Part shown: in pieces, positions 1 through 22,323 of the stretch | Layout of the letters: each line of letters opens with the position of its first letter | Numbering within the stretch: position 1 is the first letter of the stretch | Assembly: GCA_036850595.1 (NCBI GenBank) | Contig: CM072160.1 | Location: forward strand, 13,929,906 to 13,993,905 | DNA: 64,000 bases | Direction of reading: 5' to 3' | DNA from: Rhyacichthys aspro | Taxonomy: Eukaryota; Chordata; Actinopteri; Gobiiformes; Rhyacichthyidae | Notes under the pieces: generated by a model | The model's database searches: none | What the model saw: the letters and a program-made list of their open reading frames with translations, nothing else | Told to the model about the DNA's origin: nothing | Made by a program: the position numbers and the translations under genes

Positions 1-1628
1 GCGGGAAAAACGCTGTTTTGTTGACGGCTTGTCGGTAGACAGAAAAGGCGTGGACGAATCTAAATTAGTCCTCACTGACAGATTGTAGATTTGGAATATT
101 TAGAGCAATAATACCCCTCGAAGTAATGCGAATGCTCCACAGGTACAGACTACCGATGAGATAATGACGGCGTGAAGCCTCATGTACAATTGTGAAACAG
201 TCCTGTTGTAAAACTCATCTCTCTCGCTTGTGTAACTTCTTGACATCAACAGAAACCAAACAGCGCCGTCTCCCCGCCCTACTACAGGGGGCGTGGCCTG
301 CGCCGAGCGGCTTTCATATGCCGTCGGAAAAATGGCTGCGACGCTCCACGGAAAACGAGGAGGCTAATTTGCAAAGACAATTAGCCTCGCATTGACAGCT
401 TTTTAATACCGCTGCCGAGCTCAGAATATGTCAAAATGTATGTCAAACGTTTTATTCTGAAGGGTAATTTAAGATATATGATTGTATTGTAAATATAGAA
501 ATGTCCATGTCTAGTTCAAGTGCCCTTTGACGAGAAGCATGAATGACTGGTGTTGTAATAGTTGTGGCGTAGCGCTTCTCTCCGGTGAAAGTCGTTCACT
601 ACATTGGCTTGTTTTATTGACAATTTCAGAGTGAGAGTTCTCATGGTAGCTGTATAACTATTAAAAAAAAAACAAGTTTACAAAAAATTGAAATTTATTT
701 TTATAATAGAAATTTCAAGATAAGCTATAGTGGCGCAGACTATCTTCGCCATCTTTAATACATAACGCATATGTGTAGCCTCACTTTTCACCCCAAAATA
801 TAAATCATTAAATTTTAACCTAAAACTTATTTAGATAATTTCTTGTTTGAAAGATGTTTCACAAACACTATGAAAAAAATGACATTAACCGTGTCAAATC
901 ACGTCCGCTGTGGGAGGGGCTAGCGCCGATCACAAGACTGTAGTTGGCTGTGGTTTCGTAAATGCTTCATCTCTGCTGCTCTCCTCTACTTAAAACACTT
1001 CCGGCTCCACAGGGGAATTGCAGCAAGCATTGTTTCTCGTTATAGCTAGTGGAAGAACCAGAGAAAGGTACGAGCATCGTTGAGCATGTATGCATTTATA
1101 CTGAACAATTAGTAGCTACTAAACTCCATTTTGAGGCGTGTGAATTTAAAGATGCAGATGCAGAGATAACCTAGCCTTACCTAACTATTATCTGCCTCCC
1201 ACAGATGAGGTATAAAGAACAAGAACTCTATTACCCCAATGTTTAAGTGAAGCTATAGCTGTGGAGGTATTTATGTGATTTGTAAAAGCATACGTTATTA
1301 TAAACCATAAAAGTCAAATCATTAATATTTGTATACCTGTCTCTTGTTACTAAGACAATTTCCTTCCTCATACAAAAGTCCAAATAAGTTTTTTTCTGTT
1401 GCACTATTAGCCAGTATTAAAAGTGCAAGGAAAACATTTGTTACAGTTTTCATTTATAAATTTATTTAGACATGTGTGATGTATAGAGTGTTGGCTAACT
1501 TCTTGATGCCACAAAGAGAAAGAGCCCAATGCAAAAATGGGAGTGTCTTGATGCTGTGCACCGCTGACTGAACTTGTTTCACTCTCATCTCAAGTGACAA
1601 TTGAACATGTTTTTGCTGTGTCATGCAG
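1..1628. other. Non-coding stretch upstream of the aifm-like gene
   Basis: I see no convincing protein gene here. The left part is moderately CpG-rich (about 240-400) and holds a perfect 10-bp inverted repeat at 360-369 / 379-388 with a 9-base loop. A start codon in good context at 331 opens only an 11-codon frame, so it could be a short upstream ORF or the edge of a promoter belonging to a gene outside the window. A plausible non-coding first exon of the aifm-like gene ends near 1067, where AGAGAAAG is followed by GTACGAG, a reasonable splice donor. The rest is AT-rich and featureless. Confidence 0.4.
360..388. repeat. Perfect 10-bp inverted repeat (hairpin)
   Basis: GAGGCTAATT at 360-369 is followed after nine bases by its exact reverse complement AATTAGCCTC at 379-388. 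It sits just after an ATG in good context. Function is unknown; it may be chance or a small structured 5' UTR element. Confidence 0.5.
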
Positions 1629-1630
1629 TT

Positions 1631-4600
1631 ATGGAGCACTGCCAAGAACTAGGTCTGGGTGGTAATCCAGAGGAGGAGTTAACAGATTTGGTATGTCAAG
1701 AGGCTGATCTGAAAGATGGGGAGTAAGTGACAAAAACCTTTCATTACTAAACTTTGCTCAAGCTAATTTATTTCAAGATAAATATATTGCAAGCATAGTC
1801 TTAGTGTTATTTTCTGCCAAAGGATGAGAGTAGTGACTGTGGCTGATACAAAGGTGTTGCTGGTCCGTACCCAGGGTCAATACACTGCCGTTGGAAGTCA
1901 GTGCTCCCATTACAATGCCCCTTTGATTAAAGGTAAACCCTTTATTTAACCAACTCTATAATGGAGTAACTCTATACTCTGAAATTACCCATATACTATT
2001 TCAGGAGTGCTGATAGGGGACAGAGTTCGATGTCCTTTTCATGGAGCTTGCTTCAGTGTCAAAACTGGAGATATTGAGGAGTATCCAGGGCTCGACTCTC
2101 TTCCATGTTATAAGGTAGAGCTGCAAATTTTGAAAATTTATGATAGACTGTGTGTGCAAAACAATGGAAGGCAATGTGTTGATTGTTAAGTTGTTTCAAC
2201 ATTTTAAGAGTACCCCAACTGTGCGGGTCTCTTTTCTATATTACAGCTTTACAAACATTTTAATTTTTAGCACAATAGCCATTATTTACTGAGGTTTATC
2301 TGGCAGGTCTCAGTGAGGAATGGACAAGTTTACGTTACTATTGACAAAAAGGTAAGTTGCTACTTGCCAATAGATTTATACTTGTTGTATTTACTGTGAT
2401 TATCAAAAATTTTAACTGAGCCCATTTTTGTTTATCAGTCACTTATGCAAACCAAGCGAACGAAGGAGATGTGCAGTGTGTCACCAGATGACAAACATAC
2501 TGTTGTCCTAATTGGAGGAGGTAAGTTACCTTTTTTGTAGGTAAAACAAAGTAATGAATTGAACCATTTATTTCTCATGGATTGCAGGGTCCAAATCTTT
2601 TTTATATGAACATTGTAGTGGAAATTGAATGTTAGGGTTGTGTATGTATAAAAATGACAAAAACAAAAATCTCATAACAATTCAAATCTAAATGAGCAGG
2701 TTTATGATTAAGTTACAAGTAAAAGTGTAACTGTTTGCAGGCCCCTCTTCATTAGTGTGTGCTGAGACACTGCGGCAGAACTGCTACCAGGGTCGAATTA
2801 TCATCATAACCAAAGACAACCTACCTCCTTTTGACAAACCTAAATTAAGTAAGGTAAGAAAACTTGTTACCGTTGTAATTATTACACTGCATCACATTTT
2901 GAAGTCAGTTTGTATCCGTCTACAGACTAATTTTTTCATTGTTTTCTGCATTGATATTTACACTTTCTATGTGCCCCTTTAAGGCTATGAATGTAGACAA
3001 CAGTAACATTCTCCTAAGGTCCGAAGACTTTTATCAGGAGTTTGGTATTGATGTGTGGACACAAAAGGAGGTAAAATGGCTTATTATTTTGTCTCTAACA
3101 TGAGCAAGTGTTTTGTTTTGTGGTGAATTAATCCTTCTGCGTTACAGGTGGTATCTGTAAACACCACTGAAAAGCTTGTGAGGATGAGTGACGGCACTAT
3201 ACAGCATTATAACCAGCTTCTCATTTCAACTGGTTGTAGGTTAGAGTAGTCCCATCTTTACACCGCACAGGCTTTAGAGCCATCAACCAAACACTCAGCC
3301 ATTGTCTTCTTTTACAGAGCTCGTCCTCTTAGCTGTCCGGGGTGGGACTTAGAAGGAGTGAAGTTACTGCAGAATTATGATGATGCTAAACAGATTCACA
3401 GCTTCTCTTTGGGCCAAAAGGCTGTTGTCATCGGAACCTCTTTCATAGGTGATAAGTCACACTTTTCTTATGTTGTAATTATGAAAAAAATCACATTTAC
3501 TTGTATGCTCAGATAAACTTCAAAATTTGCTGCACCATTATGATTTTTTTCACTAAATAGGAATGGAGGTAGCATCATACTTATCAGACAAGGCTGCTAG
3601 TGTTGCTGTGGTTGGCACTTCAGAATACCCATTTCAACGCTCTCTTGGCCCAGAAATTGGAAAGATGACTATGGACGTAAGAAAAAATAAAGACTGTGCC
3701 TTTAATGTCAACTTCAGAATGGCTGTTGTTAGTGATGTAAATTAGTTAAAACAAATTTGTTTCTGTCAAGATGTTGGAGGAGCATGGTGTCAAGTTTTAT
3801 ATGAATAATGGAGTCTCTGAAATCAGAGGGCAAAATGGCAAGGTAATATTGAATTCTTACTGACTTTTGGGATGTGTTGCATTAAGGTGACACACTACAC
3901 ACTATAGGACAAGTCACTTAATGGTTCTTCTTTGTTGCGCAGGTAAAAGAGGTGGTGCTAAAAGATGGTGTAGTCCTGGAGGCTGATGTGGTAATCACAG
4001 GAATTGGTAACTTGTTTTCAGTTTGCAATTCTCAGACCTAAATTTGTGAATATTCAAGAAAAAAATGTGTTTCTCAGGTGTGATTCCAAATTCAGACTTC
4101 TTGAAAGGAAGTGGGGTCGAAATGGATGGAAAGAAGGCTGTCATTGTCAATAAGGTAGTATAAATTGTGTATAAAACACAGTTTAATACATTGTAAAGGA
4201 TTTGGACTTGTTACACATTAGGTAAAGTAGCACAATTTGTATTCAGGTTTCAGTAAAAGCCCAACTTAAAGAACTAGTAATTTGGAAATATAAAGTCATT
4301 GATGATATGATTATAATAATTTAGTTTATATAGTTTAGTGCTTAGACTCTGCAATAAACACAATACAACAAACCTTTTTTCCTGACAGTTAATGATGACC
4401 AATATACCAGATGTTTTTAGTGCTGGCGATGTTACTTCCTTCCCTCTGACCATTCGAGGAGACCAAAGGGTTAACATTGCCCACTGGCAAATGTCACATG
4501 CCCATGGTAGGATATTATAATATAATCATAACTATTTTGCTGCAGGTTGTAGCAGGTTTTCAAGAGAATCCAAATTAAGTATGATTCTCTCTTTTTCTTT

Positions 4601-5214
4601 ATTCCTAGGAAGAGTAGCTGCCCTCAATATGCTCAAGAAAACGACTGAAATCAAGTCTGTTCCTTTCTTCTGGACAGTGTTGCTTGGAAAATCTATCAGA
4701 TACACAGGTAAAGGAATAAAACTGACTGATGAGCAAACATAAGGAAAGCATCTACTGTCTTTTCATTTCCTTAATGTAGGTTACGGTGAAGGTTACACAG
4801 AAATTATATTTAAAGGAAAAGTGGAAGAAAGGAAGTTCCTGGCATTTTATATAAAGTAAGCAGTCAAATTGATTATCACACACACACACACACAAACTAC
4901 ACTATGCTGAATTTCCATTCTTCTTTATTAACAGGGAGAATGTGGTGGTGGCAGCAGCGAGTCTGATGTTTGACCCGGCTGTGGCTCGTCTGGCAGAACT
5001 AATGGCTACAGGACATTGTATAACAAAAGCCCAAGCACTGTAAGCAACAGTATTTAGCATATACATAATTGTCACAGATTTTATGCATTTAAAACAATTT
5101 ATACAGAATCTTTATTTCTTTTTAAAGTTGTACTGAATTGGAAAAATATTTTAAATGTGATGTTATAATCACTTTTGTTTGTGTTTATTTAGTGCCGATG
5201 ACCAAAGCTGGTGA
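1631..5214 (+). CDS. aifm4: AIFM3/AIFM4-like Rieske and pyridine-nucleotide oxidoreductase
   Basis: Eighteen coding exons join to 1,611 bp (536 aa): 1631-1722, 1823-1932, 2005-2114, 2307-2351, 2439-2520, 2741-2853, 2984-3070, 3148-3239, 3318-3448, 3561-3676, 3771-3842, 3943-4006, 4078-4154, 4389-4506, 4609-4707, 4780-4855, 4935-5039, 5193-5214. Residues about 30-130 form a Rieske [2Fe-2S] domain with ligand pairs C58-x-H60 and C77-x2-H80. An FAD-binding fold follows (IGGGPSS), then an NAD-binding fold (VVIGTSFIG), and a late FAD motif (VFSAGDV). This Rieske plus reductase order is that of AIFM3 and the fish AIFM4 branch, so it probably passes electrons from NAD(P)H through FAD. AIFM3 is reported to be pro-apoptotic in cells. 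I see no clear mitochondrial targeting peptide. The choice of aifm4 over an aifm3 copy is from memory and less sure than the family. The start is the first in-frame ATG, three bases into the exon that opens at 1629. Confidence 0.85.
4876..4894. repeat. (CA)n microsatellite in an intron
   Basis: A short run of about nine CA dinucleotides lies in the intron before the penultimate coding exon of the aifm-like gene. It is of marker interest only. Confidence 0.8.
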
Positions 5215-6076
5215 CAGATGTGATCCAAGACTTTGTACTGTATATCCAGGCCCACTGATAAGACATTATTTGTTCTCCCACTGCCAATACAAATACAAAT
5301 CAGATGGCTCCATATGCTGCCTTATTAAATTAATATGATTTAGCTAAGCTTTATAGGTTGTACATAAAGAACTATTACTACATTGTTTGTAGCTACCTCT
5401 AAAAAATGTGATCCCAAAGATGAATTCTCAATTTTTAAAGTAAGTACAGGAAAGTTACTGTAAGGCATGTGTACTGTAAATTTGATGGCAAAAATCAAAG
5501 GCAATATACACTCTGTTTTTGGATTAAGGCCCACAGGATTGTAAGTTATGAAAAAAGAAAAAAAAAGGGCTCTATATATTTGTTTGGTAGAGTCCTACAG
5601 CAACAGCAGCCTTGTCTGTATTCGCCACAAGAGGGCGCTAAGCAACACTAAACCACTCCAAAAAAAAACCCCCAAAAAACTCCCACTTTCGTTTTGCTTA
5701 GTATGCATTTTTTCTTGATACATGACGTTGGGTTTTATGTTTTAGCATTGAATTTACATGTGCATTTGTACATTTAATGTGAGTTGTTAATTTTACCTGT
5801 GTTAATATATTGTAAAAGTAACATGTAATGTATGTGTTAAGTGTTTTTATTTATGTATTTGTATTGGTTTGAGCAAAAGTAGCACTATTATTTTCAGTAT
5901 TCTTGGTTAGATCCTAACGGTTTATTGAAGCATAATACAGAACCACAAGTGTATTATTTACACATAGAACATAGTCAAGAAAAACTTGAAAAGATTTTAA
6001 AGAATGCATTACATTTACATTACATGCATAACAACACTTAGATATTGTTTGAGACACGACCAAGTTGCTTGCTTTT
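5215..6076. other. Convergent 3' intergenic region (aifm-like / as3mt-like)
   Basis: This AT-rich stretch lies between the stop codons of two converging genes and holds both 3' UTRs. TTTATT at 5921-5926 is an AATAAA signal on the minus strand, about 150 bp past the as3mt-like stop. A CTCF-like motif lies at 5625-5638. I see no coding region. Confidence 0.6.
5625..5638 (+). promoter_or_regulatory. CTCF-like motif
   Basis: CCACAAGAGGGCGC fits the core CTCF consensus (CCASNAGRKGGC). It lies between two convergent genes, a usual place for an insulator. The motif alone does not prove binding. Confidence 0.45.
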
Positions 6077-8479
6077 TTATTTGCATGTTTTGGAGCACTG
6101 TTTCACTGAAGATCCCAGTTTGTCTGCCAATGCGAAAGGACTGAGGTGACAGTACTGACGTAAAAATAAGAAAATGTTATAATTAGACACAGAAGCTCCT
6201 AAGTAACACAGTTAGAGTTTATATAATGTATAAATACTGTATTATTACCTATTGTAAGTAGTTATATAAGTTATACTAAAAGCTGATTACATTTAAATAC
6301 ATTTAAATAGACCCACATTTACATTCAATTCCATGAGATACAGTATTTCTATTAAAATAGGCAAAGCAGACAAATCAGTTAAATATAGTTTTATGCCAAG
6401 ATGTTTCATGCCTTATTCGAAAAACCTGCACAACTTGCATAGTAACAATTCCAAATAATAAAATATTTTCACTTTTTATCATAATAAAGGGTTATATCAG
6501 CTACCTGTTGTGTTGACTTGGAGCTGGGGTATGGCTTGTCCAACATCTCAATTTTGAAATCAGAAGAAAATCGAGAACTCTGGAGAATCAGCGCCATCTC
6601 TCCATTTACGTGCACTGGAACATCTTTCTGCATAGCACAGATGTAAACAACAGAGAAATTACATTTATTTTCAGGTGGGATTAAATGTTATTCTGCTAAA
6701 TTAAATGTGTTGTTTCCTTTCATCTTGAGACAGTGTCCAATGGTTAATGTGTAATCATTGGCCTTTGAACTGACTGGAATTATACCTTAAAGGAATGTGT
6801 TGAATCAAAGTTCAGCTGATCTGGAAACTCTTCTATAGTTCCTTTGTAGGTCACTTTAGCTTCAGTTGAGACTTGATTGTTGGGTAGCTTAAAGAGCCTG
6901 TAGGTGGCCGATGCATAGTTCACATCACCTGCAAATTGGGGACATTACTTAAGAGTTATTCTCTGCTCTACCAGCATGCCCCAATGGCTGAATTTAAACT
7001 GGGGCATTTTTTTTTACCTGATTTTTCTTTGAGCTCATGGTTGTATACTACAATAAGGCTTGCAGAAACCAGGTAAGGGGTGCTAAATCCCACACTAAGG
7101 GCCAATGAAATGAAGTCCTGCCAAAAGAGGGCACCTCCCATTCCTTCACCTGAAAGAAAACATATTTACTAATGCTTACCATGTTCTTACAGTTAATTAT
7201 TATTATTACCCCAGAGAACTGGATCTTGTTTCATGTGATCTGGAACAGGTTTGCTGGCATACATGTCACTAAAATACAGTTCACCTCCCTCCTGTAAGAC
7301 ACAAGACATTGAGATAGTATATATTACTTTGAGGGACACTTAAACATGTCATGTTTTAAATATAAACCTCTTCGAACAAACCTTCAAAACGTTGTATGCC
7401 TCCTTCAGCACAGATGTTTTATCTGGACATAAACATATTACACAATTTGACCTGTACAAATTAGGGAAAAAGTTGTTTGTATGTCTATTAAGACTTCCCA
7501 GATAGATCATACATAGGCAGAACGTACAGAACAACATCAAATGAGTTGTTGTGTAAGCCGGCTTCATTGAGCTTCTCCATGTAGCCCTGAAGGAAGGTGA
7601 CATTGGGCGTAATATAGCCAAACTTCTTCTGATGGTACTCAATGTACTGCTGTGACACTGAGATCTAACAGACACAGAAAGTAATTCAGGCAAAGAGAGA
7701 AGGACGGTATTTCTTACTTTTATGTTTTGCTCTGTACCTACCATCTCCTCTGTCATATCAATCCCTACCACATGCCCATTTAGTCCGACAAGTTTACTGA
7801 AGGCAAAACAATCTCTTCCAGAGCCACTGCCAAGGTCCAAGACTCTACAGCCCTCAAGCTTTGCAGGGAAAGGGAGCCCACAGCCAAAAAATCTACAAAA
7901 GTATAATATTTCTAGTCGAGTTTGTCACTGAACTATTAAAACAGCCCTTTCCATCAATACACAGTGCTTACCTTTTAGTTACCTCTGGATGAACAAGGCT
8001 CAAAGCATCTCTAACACTTTGTGGCACTGTGCTAGACATATTGCAGGAGGCAGCACTTGTTTGCAGATCACAGGACGACTCCAGTTGACTCCCATAGTAT
8101 TTCTGCATACATTACATACATTATAGTATAATCATCACAGCCATCCTGTGATCTACATTACACAAGTTAAGATTATAGTCAACAATTTTGTAGGACACTG
8201 CTGGTAATGATTTCATTGTATGTGGCATGTTTCTCCATATTCAATAGCATTGCATCAAACCCCAAGGTCCACAAATCGATTATGAAATGCTCTGAGGGGG
8301 AAAAAAGTATGATTAATGTTGCCTACTCAAGTCATGCATACTTTGTGGATAGTTAATCGTTTGGAAAAGAGGCCGGTTTTCTTTTCTTGAGTCCTATGTC
8401 TCCTTTAAAGGTCAATATTTAACAATACAAAAAAAAGTCCAACCTTGACATTTTCACGGACGTCGTCATTAGTTGCCAT
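6077..8479 (-). CDS. as3mt: As3mt-like SAM-dependent methyltransferase
   Basis: Ten exons on the minus strand join to 1,083 bp (360 aa; the human protein is about 375): 8444-8479, 7972-8102, 7742-7892, 7528-7664, 7382-7451, 7210-7291, 7018-7149, 6786-6928, 6505-6627, 6077-6154. AS3MT uses S-adenosylmethionine to methylate arsenite in the cytosol. The SAM-binding motif VLDLGSGSGRD is intact, as is the LSNCVI segment. Cysteines equivalent to human C32, C61 and C156 are present (here C32, C60, C155). The fourth, human C206, is Gly205 here (LWGEGMGG where the human enzyme has LWGEC). C156 and C206 are the main arsenic-binding pair as I recall, so arsenic methylation may be weakened or lost. The C-terminal tail is short but keeps two cysteines. 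The start ATG is the first in the 36-bp first coding exon. The neighbour prpf8 starts head-to-head 1.14 kb away. Confidence 0.85.
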
Positions 8480-9619
8480 TCCTTCTATATCTGTTTATAA
8501 ACACTGGACTGTGACAATGATTAAAAGTCTGACCAGTGTCCGACAAAATAAGTACGAAAAAGTACGAAACCTGTAAACCCTGGCTCATCCGGTCTTCTCA
8601 CTTTCAAAATAAGTGCACAAATATTGGCCATGCTTTCTCATTGACAATCAACAATCTTGTTCAGTCTTTACAGCACAGCGACTCATAGATGCTGAACATA
8701 GTCCACGTAATAATTAACTTTATTAATTAATAAACGTGCCTAAACATTAATGCTGGTTGGACACATGACATTCTTTTTATCGCTAAAACATAAATCGTCG
8801 CAACAATATTCTTGATGGCCTACATGTGGGCAAACACGACCATGTATTACCATGACACTCCACTAGACTAGGGGGCAGTGTGGCGAAAATACAAGATTAT
8901 CCGGGTATTTGCAAATTCGCAGTTTTCCCTTGCTTGCGCAGTGCATTTACGCATACTCCGTAGCACTCTCACACATGCCGTAGGCCTTTGTTGCGCATGT
9001 GTTTGTGAATTCCGCTAAGGTCCTTGCGCTAGCAGCGTGTGGCCGCCATCGTTCGTCTTGCGTGAGGCACTTTTTCAAAGATACAACACTGCGGCGAATC
9101 ACAAAGAAGATAATAGTATTCTGAAAGAGAAATGTTATGGTAGCCGAGCCTCTGCAAAGTTAGGCTCTTGTAGGAGTTTGTCCGGACACTGAAGGTTGGT
9201 AATGTCTGAGTTTGGTTTAATATTATGTTGAGTTGTTAGCGGCTAGCTAATAATAGCTTTCGTTCAACTTTACCGCTTTTACAACGTTTGGGTTAATCTA
9301 CATTTTGGTTTATTTAGTCCCGTTCCCGTCTAACTGTTTCAACAAATAAGTAACTACAAATATGCATACTGAGAGACAAAAATGAATCTCCTCGGATTAG
9401 CCTTTTTTTTTTTTTTTGTATTGCTAGGGAAGCATTGTTAGCTAATATACCACAAACTCTCAGAAAGAAGTGCTAGTGTCGACGGGAAGAAATATCAGCG
9501 CTCTTAGAAATATTGTATTTTGTTTGTAATAGAAGTCACCAGTTGGACATATTTAAGCACCCGCTTTAGAGCTTAGAAGTAGTAATAGCAGATCTTTTGT
9601 GTTGTTCCAGTGAGGCGCC
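8480..9619. promoter_or_regulatory. Head-to-head promoter region of as3mt-like and prpf8
   Basis: The 1.14 kb between the two start codons includes a CpG-richer core at about 8890-9100. The prpf8 5' UTR first exon probably ends near 9195, where ACACTGAAG is followed by GTTGGTAATG. The prpf8 coding start then lies in a later exon. A CTCF-like site sits at 8865-8878. A T-run (9404-9417) lies in the prpf8 leader intron. No ORF looks real. Confidence 0.5.
8865..8878 (+). promoter_or_regulatory. CTCF-like motif
   Basis: AGACTAGGGGGCAG resembles the core CTCF consensus (the GGGGGCAG half matches well). It lies just before the CpG-rich promoter core shared by the as3mt-like gene and prpf8. Confidence 0.4.
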
Positions 9620-21335
<11,716 letters not shown>

Positions 21336-22323
21336 AAGTAGGCTGTATGCTCTGTATGCTGTAACTCTGTAGATAACTTTCTCAATCATGAGGCACCAGT
21401 TTAAGACATTTTGTTTAATTGTGAACTTTGGACATTTTAATGTAAAGGCTAAAGGACCTTTTAGAAATGTGTTTCCTATAACTTTGTTTCATTCCTGTTG
21501 GTTTTTCTAAGAGTTCTGCATAAATGTGCAGGATTGATTTGTGGCATCTGGTAACTTCAAGTTAAATTGTGTGTAGTTTACAGTACACAGTTGTCAGTGT
21601 ATTTCATCATAATCATATAAACCGGTTAAAAGCCTGTTGCCCTTACCCTTTTCAGGAAATGAAAGTAAAACTTGTGTATTCCTGTCAGCACAGCTCTGCT
21701 ACTTTGTTGTACTGCTCATTTAGTGACATTGTAACTTGGGTTTAAATAAAGATCTTTCATTTTTACAAAAGGTTTTGTTCAGTGTGTATTACTCCCTGCA
21801 TTTATGGTTTTATTTTGAAGGAATTCAAATCTTACTTCTTTAAATGTTGAAATTGTAAGATTTCATTGAATCTTTTGTAAGTGCAGACTTTTGACACATT
21901 TAATAATTATGTGTGTCATGTGCAGCGCGCTCTTTCGTTGACATTTGCACTGCATCGATGAATCAATGTTCTGAAAGGGAAGTTCACATTTCACGCTCTG
22001 GTGCCTGCATCAGTGGAGATTCTGCATGAATATTTGGAGGTCAGGGTAGTAGGAGGGGACAAGTCTCTTTACTGTCCACCAGAGTGCTACAGAGCCTTGG
22101 TGAGGACTTGCTGTACCTTTTTCACAGCATGTTTCAACTTGACCATGGGATAATGACGCTGTGTTGACGGAAGAGGGGCATTTCAATTTAAGGTGTGTAG
22201 CAGCGTATGGCAACGAAAACCAAACGGGGCTGGTTTATGTGCCTTTGTCCTCTGGCTTATTTAACCACTCAGTGTCGGTTTCGATATAGGCCATAAAGAG
22301 CATGTGAGCCGTGTGGATCAGAC
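21336..22323. other. prpf8 3' UTR and rilp upstream region
   Basis: The prpf8 3' UTR runs to the AATAAA at 21745-21750. The rest, up to the rilp start, is rilp promoter and 5' UTR; GC content rises toward 22300. I see no other gene. Confidence 0.6.
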
